Assembly (NCBI RefSeq): GCF_000002425.4
Contig: NC_037255.1
Coordinates: 611,153-675,152 of the forward strand
Length of the DNA stretch: 64,000 nt
Direction: 5' to 3'
Source: Physcomitrium patens
Lineage: Eukaryota > Streptophyta > Bryopsida > Funariales > Funariaceae
Under the pieces are notes generated by a model. The model did not search any database and was not told where the DNA came from. It saw nothing but the letters and a program-made list of their open reading frames with translations. The position numbers and the translations under genes are program-made. Positions 48,815-61,300 of the stretch are shown piece after piece. The stretch's first letter is position 1, and each line of letters opens with the position of its first letter.

Positions 48815-50585
48815 CTTTCTTGAATCCTCCTTACTTTACTTTAAGAGGAAATCTAACTATACAACTATACAACTAATCTACACTATACAACTACACAACT
48901 TATTACAAGGATGAGCAGTTGTGTAGTTGTAAAAATCTTCTTTATTTTATTTTAAGAGGAAAAATAACTACACAACAAGTTTGGAAGGGAGTAGGGATTA
49001 ATTATGTGATTACTTTAATGGTTGATTATCTAATCAATTGATTTGTAATTATCTAGATAATACCTTCTAGGCAATAGTTATCAATTGATTTAATATAGAA
49101 CAAGTGATAAATAAAAAAATAAGGAAAAGAGAGGAATTAGATAGAATTAGCAAATTTAAATAATTGAATGAAGAAAAAAATGGAGAGAACAAGTAATTGG
49201 ATGAAAATAGGTATTATTAGATGAAAATAGGTTGTGTTAGATAGAAACAACATAGTCAGATGAAAATAGGCTCTGTTAGATGGAAACAACACAATCACAT
49301 GAAGACAAGTTTAGTTAGATGGAAATAATACAATCAAATGAAGATAGTACTATTTGATGGAAACTACACAATCAAATAAAAATAGATTCAATTGGATGGA
49401 AATAATACAATCAGATGAAGATAGGTTCAATTGGACAGAAACAATACTGCTAGATGGAAACTGCATAATTCGATGAAAATAGCATAGAGATAGAGCAGCA
49501 ATAGCAACAACCTCTAGAGCATAGCAACATCAACCTTAACAAAAACCTCCCAACTTCAAACCCTCATAACTTTTTTATTTCAATTCCAAATTTGATGATT
49601 CTTTCATCTAACCTTATTAATTCTTTCTTCTTTATATAATAGATATGTCTAAATAAGAAAATAATCCTAACAATGAGCTCCAAGAGGACCAGCAAAAGTA
49701 TGAAATAAACAACTTAAAACATAAGTTTATAATAAATAAGAATACTACAACTCTTTGGTGCTTCAATGGGCCATCCTTACGTAAGACTCAAATCAAAGAT
49801 GAGAGAAAAAGAATAAGGCTTTGAAAGGACCTTATATACCTAAGCCCTCAAGCTATTTATTGGCAATTACCATTGCTGATAACTTACAAGTAAAAACTAA
49901 TTTAAGAGCCTTTCTATAAGCTAATCCATGCAAGTAGTACAACTTGTCATTAAGAAGTCAACCTACACCTCCATGATCTCTAAGCAATGTCTTTTATGAA
50001 AAAGACCAATGGTTGGCATCCATTTGTCACAAGGTGATGAAAAATTATCATAGATATCAATCAATGCATAGATTTTTAATTCCTAATAATTTAATTAGCC
50101 AAAACTTATGCAAAATAATTTATTAACTTAGAAATATCAACCTTTGAAAGAGATACTCTAGGAAACAACTTGATTTATTGTCATGTCGCGATGTCTTCCT
50201 TCACCATTATTTGTAGCTTCAAGAGTAGAATAATTCTTTTTTTCTTCTTTCTCCATCACTTGTGGCTTCAAGAATAGAGTAATTCTTCATCTTCTTCCTT
50301 CACCATTACTTGTGGCTTCAAGAGTAGAGTAATTCTTCAACTTCTTCCTTCACCATCACTTGTGGCTTCAAGAGTAGAGTAATTCTTCATCTTCTTCCTT
50401 CACCATCACTTGTGGCTTTAAGAGCAAAGTAATTCTCTATCTTCTTCTACTATACTCTGACTACAACTAACTTCATTTTTCCTAAAAACCTCTATTTTTT
50501 TACAATTAATAAATAAATAATACTATATCTTATCAAAATACCAAAAATTAACTAAATAAAATTTTGGTACATAATTTACAACTCT
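48815..50585. repeat. Unassigned block with two tandem arrays and a palindrome
   Basis: This block replaces the chromodomain and integrase end that copy E should have here. It holds a hairpin-forming pair CAACTACACAACT and AGTTGTGTAGTTG (about 48888-48940). An imperfect array of roughly 45-bp units built on AGATGAAAATAGGT and GATGGAAACAACACAATC follows (about 49190-49490). A second array has five units of about 60 bp with CACTTGTGGCTTCAAGAGTAG (about 50190-50440). I see no coding sequence. It may be a solo LTR or several insertions. Confidence 0.5.
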
Positions 50586-53500
50586 TAGCAGTCTTGATAT
50601 TACGATAAAGCAACTATACCTTCTAACCTATATTAAATTGTGGTTGTTTCTTTTGATAGACATCCATGTTGATCTTTTGTTGTTCTTGAGTTTCTTTTAA
50701 TTATACTTGTATTATTGCATATAGCTTAGACAAACTGTTTATCAAATCTTTCATCACAAGATTATCAGGTTTTGAAAAACCAAAAATATCAAGTTGTGGA
50801 TAGTAACCATAATTAGTAAAGAAAGATATTTTTTATATAAAAAATATCTTATATTATTATAAGCAAACTCTACCAATGGAAGAATGTTCTTTAATTTTCA
50901 TGTTAATAATTGATGGTACATCTTAAATATTGCTCTAAAACTTGGTTTATGCACTCTGTTTATCTATCAATTTGAGGATAAAAAGACAAAGAAAGCTTTT
51001 TGTCCACCTTTAGAATCTTAAAAAGAGTTCTCCAAAAGCTTGATATAAATTGAGTCTCTCTATTTGATATAATATCTTTTGGCAATCCAAGATACTAATA
51101 GATATTATCGAGGAAAAGCTTGGCAATTTCTTCACTTATGATAGATTTTGTATATGGTACAAAATGTACCATTTTGGTAAAAAAATCTACTAACAAAAAT
51201 ATAAAATCACATGAAACTAAGATTAAGAGATCCGTAATAAAATCCATAGAAGTAGAAGACTATGATTGTTCTGGAATAGATAATAGTTGAAGAAGTCTAT
51301 AAGGTTGATGACAAGGAATTTTTGACCTTAACAAATGTCACATGATTGAAAAAAGTCTTTTATAGCCTTTTATATTTGTAGCCACTAAAAATCTCTAGAT
51401 ATTAGCTCCAAAGTCTTGTTGTATCAAAAATGTCCTATCGCTGGAAAGTCGTGATATGCTTGAAGAATATGTAAACGGACTTTTCTTTTTGGAACATATA
51501 AGCATCCTTTGAAATAAAGTAGGTTTTTTATGAACTTGACCTTAGAAATATCATAAGACTTAAAAAAAGTATTCTTGATATTATGAACAAGAGGATCAAA
51601 CAATATAATTAATTGAATTTTTTTGAAAAAAGTTGAATTGATAGTCAATGTTGATTTCATTACTTGAAGATAAAATTATTTTGGCTTCAATAAAATTATC
51701 TTTTGTTGATCAAAAGTTGCATCTTCTTCTTTGAGAGCAAGATAAGAACGTCTAAAAGAAGCATCAAATAAACCTTATTGTTTTCTTGGCTAATAAGTGA
51801 TATTGAATTCAAATCTTAACAAAGACATGCTCCAACAAGCCTAGCAACAATTCAAAATATGTGCTAACATGAAATACTTGAGGTTCTTGTAATCTGTATA
51901 TATTGTCACTGGATTGGAAGTGCCTTCTAAATAATGATGCCATTCTTAAAAAGAATCCATACTTACAAGAAGTTATTTGTTGTGGATCTTATAGATAATC
52001 TTAGTTGCTGAGAATTTCTTATAATGGAAAGCTAATAGATGGAGCTTATCATCTTTTTCTATTTATAACAAAATACCATCCATGGAAAAATCTGATGCAT
52101 TTGTTTCTATAAAAAAAAATACCTTCAAAAGTCAACACGATATAAGATTGGTACAAAAATAAATGTCAATTTTAAGACTTCAAAAGATGCTTTAATTTCT
52201 TTGCTCTAATTAATTTTGTCTTTCTATGTAAGATGTATAAGAGGAGCTACAATTTGAAAAAAAAATCTTAATGAAGATCCAATAATAATTGGCAAAGCTC
52301 AAAAATTATTGCACATTTTTTATTATTCTTAGAATCTTTCAATCTATAATAATTTGAACCTTCTTTGGATCCATCATAAATTCTTTATTGAAAATGATGT
52401 ATCCTAAGAAGTCAACTTGAATAGTATGGAATATATATATTTTTAATATGGCATACAATTCTATATCTCTAAGTTTTTGTAATACATGAGAAACATAAAT
52501 TTCACACACTTATGTATTCTTAGAATAGATTAAAATGTCATTTAAGTAATAGACAACTAAATCATCTAGAAATTCATGAAAGACATCATTCATAAGATGT
52601 TGAAAAACAGTTGATGTATTCATGAGTCCAAAAGGCATGACATTATATTCAAAGTGTCCATACCTTATTCTAAATACAATCTTTCATTCATGTATCTCTT
52701 TAATGTAGACCAAATTGTATGTTTCTCATAGATTTATTTTTTTATAGATATTATTTTAATTTAGTTGATTAAAAAGTTTAGATATCAAAGATAAAGGATA
52801 ATTTTTCTTGATGGTAATCTTGTTGAGTCCTTAATAATTTATATACATTATTAGTGATCCATCTTTTTTCTTTACAAATAAGAAAGGAGCTTCAATAGGA
52901 GATTTCAAATGAAATATGAAATTCTTGGCCAAAGTCTTGTCAATGTACTTCTTAAATTCATCCAATTTATTTTATAATAAAATTATAGATTGGACCAAAT
53001 GGTGGTTGACTTACTTCTTTAAGATCAATTGAGCAATCATATGGATCATACTTTAGGAAAATATCTACATTCCTCTTCTCAAAAACATCTTGAAAATCTT
53101 GATATTGACTGGGAATGCGACTTGAAGTCTTTTCATCATTAAAAATGGATGTGGCATAAATAACAAATGACAATATTTCTTTTACAACATACAAAAAAAC
53201 TTTTGCACCTACAAGTATGGATTTGGATATATTATACTCATGAATTTTTACAAAACTTTTAATAGTGCTCTTAGGAAAGTCAAGTTTATAAGAAATATAA
53301 TCTATTAAAGGATTATATTTTTTTAACCATGATAAATCTAAAATTACCGGATTACAGAAAGACCTAATCATATTAAAAATTACACAACTATTATGACCAT
53401 GTATTGCTACATCTATAAGAATTATTTCATAAGTAATATCTCCAAAAGATAAAGGATGGCCATCTATGACTTCTATAAGTATGGATTTAATTTTTTGTAC

Positions 53501-53680
53501 TAATGATATTCTATGATTTTTAACAAATTCTGTATCTATAAAAATAAGTTGAGGCTATTAAATCTATCAAGACAGAGGCTTTGTGATTATTAGGTCCTAA
53601 ATTTACATCTATTATAAAACAAGAAGAAGGTTCTAAAGAGATGATAGGAACTTCATTTATATAAGATTTTAATTGCACAG

Positions 53681-55811
53681 TGTTGTATTGTAACATGACG
53701 ATATGGTGAAAGATGATAATATGGATCTTACTATAGAAGAGCCAAGTTAAAAGAAAAGGTAGAAAAATATGGATAAAAGATAGGAAGGTAGTAGAACTTT
53801 TAGTAGTAATGTTGCCTTTTTAGAAAAAATAGCTTCTATTTACTTTGTAGAGCCAAAAATAAGGCAAAATAAGATAGATTGAAAAAATAAATGATATAGA
53901 AATCTTTAGAAAAAAGTTAAGAGTAAATTCTAGTAAAAATTATTTAAAAAACTAAATGTTGATACCTAGAGAGGGCCGGTTATGAACTAAGGTCGAAATC
54001 AGACCCTGAGGCACAAAACCGAGTCTCGACGACGACTTCGGGATTCTTTAGCAGATCGGAGAGTGGGGTTTGATAGAAGATTGGATAAGATTTCTATGGG
54101 CATTGATTTTGGATGATTTGAATTTGTTATGACTTTGTAAGAGCTTTGCAAAGTTAAGGTTTTTTATAGATGACTTAGGTTTTATGAAATAAAATAGGGA
54201 TTATGTTTTAGATGATTTCAAGAGTTTTGTAATAGATCTAGAAGTGAAATTTTGTGGATTTATGGTTATAGTTGTGTTTAATATGATTTGTGAATTTAAG
54301 CTTGATCTAACGGTTGAATTGAGGAATATTGAGGTTTAAAAGGATCAAGGTCTCAGAAAGTGGAATTTTAGGTCTAGTAGGGGTTTTTAAGATTTCTTGC
54401 AATCTACTAGTTGGATTGGAGTGAAACTTACATAAGAGGATATTAGACTTTATTTTTTATATGTATAAGAATTTTGAGATCAATCGAACGATGCAAAAGA
54501 GAGATATTGGCTCTGGAAGATTGGCATCAAGATTGGAGAAGGAGGCTAGCCAATACCCAAGCACATTTTTGAGGTTATCGTCAATTTGGTAACTCCAATC
54601 CTTTTCAATTTTCTTGTGCTTGTTTTTAACTTATTTTTTAAGAATTTGAGTTAAGATCAATGGTTTATTCATTAGTTATTGAGGTTTAAATCTGTTGTAG
54701 GAATTACTAGGATTTGGTTTAGGATTTGGTTAGATTTTGGTTTAGGATTTAGGATTTGGATTAGCGTTTGATTTAGGGTTTAGAATTTGGTTAGGATTTG
54801 ATTTAGGATTTAGAATTTGTATTAGGATTTGATTAGGGTTTGGTTTAAGGTTTAGGATTTGGATTAGAATTTGATTAGGATTTGATTTAGGATTTAGGGT
54901 TTGATTAGGGTTTGGTTTAGGATTTGGTTGGAGTTTGGTTTAAGATTTATTTAGGATTTGATTTAGGATTTAAGATTTGGTTAGGATTTGATTTAGAGTT
55001 TAGGATTTGATTAGGGTTTGGTTTAAGATTTAGAGTTTGTATTAGGATTTGGTTTAGGATTTAGGACTTAGATTAGAATTTGATTAGGATTTGATTTAGG
55101 GTTTAGGATTTGGTTTAGGATTTGGTTTAGGATTTGGTTAGGATTTGGTTAGGATTTGGTTTAGGATTTGGTTGGAATTTGATTTAAGATTTATTTAGGG
55201 TTTGATTTAGGATTTAGGGTTTGATTAGGATTTGATTTTGGTTTTAGGATTTGATTAGGATTTGGTTTAGGGTTAGGATTTGTATTAAGATTTGGTTAGG
55301 ATTTTATTTAAGGTTTGGATTAGGGTTTGGTTTAGGATTTAGGATGTAGGATTTGGATTAGAATTTAGTTAGGATTTGATTTAGGGTTTAAGATTTGGTT
55401 TAGGATTTGGTTAGAATTTTGTTTAAGATTTAGTTGGAATTTAGTTTAAGATTTATTTAGCGTTTGATTTAGGATTTAGGATTTTATTAGGATTTAAGAT
55501 TTAATTAGATTTGGCCTAAAGTTTGAATGAAGTTCAATAGGATTTTAACTAGAATTAAATTAAGATTGAATTGAGATGTATTTGAATGATATTTGTGATC
55601 CTTCTAATATTTCTTTAAGAATTCTTATTGTTTGTTTGAAATTTCTTGAGGTTTTTTTGAATTTGATTAAGCTTGCTTAGCATTATTATGATCTAATTAG
55701 AGCATTGTTAGTATTCTATTAGAATTAGGATTTTGTTATTGCAATCTCCATTCTTTCTTCCACAGCCAGGTGCTCGGAGCATTTTCAAGCAAGATTTCAT
55801 GTATTACGACA
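53681..55811. mobile_element. Solo LTR with a telomere-like minisatellite, inserted in copy E
   Basis: It starts TGTTGTATTGTAACATGACG and ends TGTATTACGACA, clearly related to the ends of element B (TGTCGTGTTGTAACACGAG and CACGTAATACGACA). The sequence just inside the right end also matches B (CAGCCAGGTGCTCGGAGC against CAGCTAGACGCTCGGCGC). Flanks ACAG (53677-53680) and ACGG (55812-55815) fit a 4-bp target duplication. At 2.1 kb it is longer than the B LTR because of an internal repeat array. I see no coding sequence. Confidence 0.72.
54707..55515. repeat. Degenerate TTTAGG-type minisatellite, about 0.8 kb
   Basis: Dozens of units vary around TTTAGGATTTGG, with scattered exact TTTAGGG, the common plant telomere unit. 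Units are imperfect, 6-13 bp, and all in the same orientation. The array sits wholly inside the solo LTR, away from its ends. Confidence 0.9.
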
Positions 55812-57034
55812 ACGGTCCCTATTATAGCTAAACAAATTTGTTTTTTGATATTTTTTCATCTTTCAAAATTTAACTCCTCATTTTGTAGTGGCATTGTTTC
55901 TTTGGATAATATTGAGGAGTGTGATTAGCTTTCCCATAATATAAACATATTCTTTTTTCATGATGACGAGTCTTTTTTTGTTCAATAAGAGGTTTAAAAT
56001 ATACCACATTAATTTACATGTCTTCTACTTCCAGATATTTAGATTGAGAGATCATCACTGTTATCATTGAATTATAATAGCATAGAGGTTTTTTTGTGCA
56101 ATTCTTAAATTGAAACTCAAAAAGTCGATTGTCATACTTTATAGCAAAATCAATTACTTGACTTAATGTTTGAAAATCTGGTAAGTTAAACATCAATTTT
56201 TTTACCTCATATTATAATTTGTAGAGAAACTGGTTGATAAAAGCAGCATCATTCCACTTAAAACCAGTCACTAGTTGTCAAAATTGTGAAGCATATGATA
56301 TCATTGATCAATTGCTTTATTGCAAGATACAAATTTTATTAGTTGTAATATGAATTACATGATGTTTTTTACACAAGGATCAAAACTTTACCAATAAAGC
56401 CTCTAGATTATCCAATATTGGATCTTATCATTTAAAAAAAGATAAAAATCATGATAATGTTAAACTTAAAAGAAGTATCTTAATAAATCTAACTTATGAT
56501 CTTGGTATTAGAGAGCTTTGGTATTGAAGTTCAATCATAAGTTGTATTTGATTCATAAATCCTCAAAACTTAGATCTTGTGCCATCAAACTTCTTGGATA
56601 AGGTAATTCTAGATTCTTTAATACTAAAAAGGTGTTCTACTGTAAGAGAAGGAATGTGATTCGATGTAGATATTGAAGCAGCTTTAATCATGTTTGTATC
56701 TTCATATCTTATCATTTTTGTTGCTTCAAGTGGTGATAAACTGAGTTAATGTATTGTAAGCATTAACTCCTTCAATTGCTCTTACATTTGTGTCATTATA
56801 CTCTTCATTTCAAGAAGCTCTGCTATGATGACACTTAAAAAAAATATATCTAATATTGCTTAAGATAAGCAAAAGAGAGGACTTGATAACAAAAAAGATA
56901 CTAAAAATAATATTAATTTTAAAGAGGATAATTTGTAACTTCTAATATGCACATGTCTTATCAAGAGAATGAATAATCCACTCTCAATCAAAAAAAGACA
57001 AAATTCTAATATTGTAAGTATACTCTTGTTGATC

Positions 57035-57405
57035 TGTCAAGGACATGAATTAGAATAAGATGCATAAATATAGAAAAACTTAATCAAAAGAAAAGTGACA
57101 AAATAAAAATAAAATAATATGTATATTAAAAGGAAACTACAATGGCTATTACCAAAAGATAAAGAAATTAGAGACTTTTGAATCTAGATTAGAAGTAAGA
57201 AAGGAATTGACAAGAGTGAAGAAGGCTTCTTTCTTGCCTCTATATATACTATCTGCATAGGATCTATATAGCGACATTCTATAGGACCTCCAAAAATGTA
57301 TTGACTTTAGATGACATGTATCTTGACTTCTAAGGCAAGTTTTGTATATGGCCGCTATATAATTAGCTTGTTCCGCAAGCTATCAATACATGTTGCATAT
57401 GGATG
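57035..57405 (-). repeat. Truncated 5' LTR of copy E
   Basis: It starts TGTCAAGGACATGAATT and follows copy E's other LTR for about 370 bases, then changes in mid-sequence into the opposite-strand internal region of the same family. Confidence 0.8.
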
Positions 57406-58203
57406 TTTGGTGATATTACTAGAGATAATAACCACCATCAATAGTATTCCAAATGTATTATTTGAAGAAGTTACAAAGACCTCAACAATGATCAAATAAC
57501 AAGGTGACCTTTTTGCCTTGGAATAAAACATTATTGATGGCTAAGAAGACCTCTTAATTAACTTTGAAAGAAATAAAAATCAAAGTATGTAAAAAACACA
57601 CTTTGCCATATTTTGGAATTCTTCAACATTTCATTAGTACTTCTTATAGAACTTTTCTCTATAAAAGGAGATAATATCATAGACTTATATATTTATCTAG
57701 ATAAGAAATATAAGGTAGAATGTAAATATATGTAGATTAGATATTATCTTGGAGAAAAGCTTTTTAGAAGCTTCATAGACATGTATTTCACTTTATATGT
57801 GTTTGTAGTTAATTGATAGGTTAGAAACTTGGCCAACAAGTTAGCCATGTATCGCAAGTATTAGTAATTTATGGAATAAGTTAATTATTTAACGCACATA
57901 TAAAAAAATTGCCTTGTAAGTTAGACATGTGTCTCATAAGTTGGAGACATGTTAGAGGTCTTATAAAACATCACTACATAGCTCCTTGTTAGATACTATA
58001 TAAAGAAGCAAAAGTAAAGTTTTTTTTTACTCTTGCCAATACCTTTCTAGTCTTTAGTCTTGTTTCAAGACTTTCTAGTATTTTTGTCTTTGGCAATAGA
58101 CATTCTAATTTAATGTTATATCAATTTGAGTGATTTCATAGTCTTTTAAAGACACATAAGAATAAATTGATCTTTTAATTCTTTGAGATTCATGTCCTTC
58201 ATA
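57405..58203 (+). mobile_element. 3' end of a plus-strand gypsy copy joined head-on to copy E
   Basis: From about 57400 the sequence follows the 3' internal region of copy A (ATGTTTGGTGATATTACTAGA against ATGTTTGGTGATTTTGCTAGA). It then follows a plus-strand LTR at 57675-58203 that begins TATCATAG. The rest of this copy is absent. The LTR is AT-shifted, like those of copies D and E. Confidence 0.8.
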
Positions 58204-61200
58204 ATAATTCATGTCATGTTTCACAATTAGACTACTAGCATAACCAATCATAAATTTACAAATAAAATTATTTAATATATATATAATTTTTTATATAATA
58301 TTTAATATTTTAATATATAAATAAATTTATTATTTTAGAATAATTTTTAATGGATTTTTTTAATTTATATAAATTAATTATTTATAATTTAATTAAATAA
58401 TTGAAATCATATAAATTTATTTATATATTAAAATAATAAAAAAAAATCTTTAAAAATATATAAGTATATATTTATATATAATATATTTTAAAGATTTTAA
58501 TTCAATACTAATATATATATATATATAATATATTTTATATCTTAAAATTTTATTGAAATTTAAAGAATAGAATAATCAATAAGATTAATTTTATATATAT
58601 ATTTTTTTAAATGGTGATTAAAATTTTATATATTTTAACAAATATAATGTAAAATATAAATTAATATTCTAATAAATATAATCTAGGTCTTTAAAAAATT
58701 ATTATAAAATTACTAGATATAATAGAATTAGAAAAATATTCAAAATATTTTATTTTATTTTTAAAAGTACATGCTAAAAGAATAAAAGAATAAATATAAA
58801 TTATAAATTAGAATACTCAATATATTAAAAAATATTATATTTTTACATCATATAAATAAAATGTATTTATTTTTAAAGTTTAAGTTAGATTAATAGTTTA
58901 AAATATAAAATGGTATTTTCTAAAATTTACTTATTATAATTTTTATTTTAAATCAAAATTTAACTATATTTTTGTGTAAAAATATAAAAATATGTATAAT
59001 TTAAAATAATTAATTATAGTTTTAATTATATATTTTAATTACTTTAGAAATTAAATTAGTCATTTTCATAATTATTTATTTAAATAATTTTAAATAATTA
59101 TGTAATGATAATATTTTTTTTATAGAAAAAACAAGATTAATCCAATAAATGAATAGAATAAAAAAATTACAAGAGGTTATTTAATTCTTTATACTTGAAA
59201 GCAAATTTAAGAGTACTAAGAACATTGAATAGATTTTAAAGTTAGTTTATCTATACTATTATGTATGACCACACCATAGTTATGTATTTTAGAATTTTAT
59301 ACTATTATTTTTTCATTTCTAGAACTTGGTATGTTTTTTGCCATCTATCAATTATTCCATTTCTTGAAGAGAAAAGACTTATATTGTGGATATTTTAGTA
59401 ATTTATTTTTGACGAATTTTTAACAAATTTCTTTATGTTTGATAAGGTGTTTTCATACCAAGCTTTTGTTTTAGAGTATATAATATACTTCATTATTGAA
59501 GACAAATTTTTTGTGTTGAATTCAATTAGTTTGTAGATAAAGATTCTTTAATAAGGATCAAATCTTATAGAAGTAGTTGAATCTAAAAGAAATAGTTTCG
59601 ACAAAAATTGCTTGTTGTGAAATAAAGAATTTTTAAGGATCTTAATAAAACTTGAAGAAAGGTGGTCCAATTCTATATTTATCAAGTTTGATGACATTCT
59701 TAAAATTAAAAAAGAATATATTTGTATGTTTGAGGTTGATACATAAAATAATTAATACCAATATCATAGTTGATTTATTTCATTAAGTATTAACTCTACA
59801 CTTTTGTGTCGTATAAGCCAAATAAATATAATTTCTTTATATGAATAAGATTTCAATCAAGTATCTTTTCAGTAAAATAAGTAGTCTTAACCAAAGACAA
59901 AAGTCTATTTGTGTGCCACCAAGTTAATAATAGAGATATTATTCTAAATCAACCTTTTACCAAATTGGGTAGAGTTTCTCTCTAGTAACCTAAAAATATG
60001 ATAAGGGATTGAAGGTCAATTCATTGACTTGATCATAGAAGAAATTAACTCCAAAAGCTCATTTTCATGTTAATTTTGTTTTTGGAACATTTCTAATAAG
60101 TTCTTGGAGATACATTTTTTTTAGATTTAGATTTTAAAAATTTTCAAATAGAGCTATAATATAATGAAATATAGTATGTGGATGTTGTTTCTTTTATAGT
60201 AAGAGGAGTCATGAGTCCTTTGAAGAGATTTTTGACATAATAAAGACTATTTGAGTGAAGATTCATAGCTCAATGGGATTGTAGATGTATGTCAATAAGA
60301 CAAAAATTTGGATTCTACTATGAAAGCAATTCTACATGTTAAAAAAAGAAATAGTAAGAAGATTGAGTTGGAAGAATTTATTCATTTGTGTCCATACTTT
60401 TCCAATTTTGTTCCACAGTTAAGACCCAACACTAAATTTATGATTTACAATGAGTGACCAAACTAGATCTAGTATCCAAGTCAAAGTAGTGAATTTAATA
60501 TTTATCAATCTAAACCTAAGAAAAATTATTATAACAAAATTCTATAATTTGTAATTATTATTTTTTTAATTTCTTACTTTAATGTGTAAATTTGATCCAA
60601 CTCTCTATTTATTATTAATATGAAAAATTAAAAAATTGTGATTATTTTTTGTAATACTTTGTTTGATTCTTGCAATTAAATGATACTGGATGAAATTATA
60701 AAAGTTGATAATAAAAGCCACTAATGCATCATGTACGATTGACATTCCAAGTATTGTTTTTGGAAGTTGTATTTTCTTCACTATTAAATCAAAACCAAAC
60801 ACAGAGATTGGTGCATATTTTTGTACAGATTTGTGAACATCTTAATCCACCCCACAATTGAGAAACTTTGCAAGTATTCCAAGCAGATAGAATACTTGCT
60901 ACTTGCAGTTCAATGTAAGAACGTCTCAACATTTCTTCTTCTAAATTTTGCTATAAATTAATCTCTTCAACCACATTTGGTTGATCTTTTGATTAATAAA
61001 TATCAGATAGTATAATTTCCATGCATATTAACCACTACCATTTTATCTCAAACTTTGTGGTCAGAATTTTATCATCCTTTACTTAATACAATTAAATTGG
61101 TTTTTCTTAAACTTACTTGTTTTTAGTATTTACACGTTTTACACATCTAATAAAGAAGTGGACTGTATAACTACTACAACATTGGCCTTTCCATGTAAAA

Positions 61201-61300
61201 ATATACTGCACTGAGCATCACAATAATAATGAGATTATTAGAATAGTAAAAAATAAAAAAGAAGATGAAGATTGGAAACAGAAAAGTCCATTCACTTGGA
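58204..61300. other. AT-rich gene-free stretch
   Basis: Very AT-rich DNA, with TA runs near 58500-58530 and homopolymer-like stretches, especially 58250-59110. I find no gene, RNA or complete element. Parts of 59200-60560 have slightly higher complexity and could be ancient transposon coding sequence, but no motif is recognisable. Confidence 0.5.

Larger units (their letters stand above)
50590..56830 (-). pseudogene. Broken gag-pol of gypsy copy E
   Basis: Fragments in transcription order are gag (AELLEMKSIMTQM near 56830; LPDFQTLSQVIDFAIKYDN at 56196-56014), protease and a reverse transcriptase start (53371-52967, VILDLSWLKKYNPLID), reverse transcriptase to RNase H (about 52900-51950), and the integrase N terminus (51660-51424, YFKGCLYVPKRKVRLHILQ). 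They are separated by many stops and split by a solo LTR. The gag start is of the copy A subfamily. Confidence 0.85.
47743..57405 (-). mobile_element. Ty3/gypsy chromovirus copy E, minus strand, decayed and rearranged
   Basis: The 3' LTR is 47743-48282 and the 5' LTR begins at 57035 but breaks off at about 57405. Inside, on the minus strand, are gag of the copy A type (about 56830-56014), protease and reverse transcriptase (53640-51950) and integrase (51660-50590), all full of stops. Two foreign pieces interrupt it: a solo LTR at 53681-55811 and an unassigned block at about 48815-50585. The interior is much more AT-rich than copy A. Confidence 0.85.

Noticed and set aside
49190..50440. Tandem repeats considered as a CRISPR array
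   Set aside because: Units are contiguous and imperfect, with no unique spacers, and the genome is a plant nucleus.
53681..55811. Minisatellite read as a true chromosome end or a relic of one
   Set aside because: The units are too degenerate, the array lies wholly inside an LTR with matching termini and flanks, and chromosomal sequence continues on both sides.
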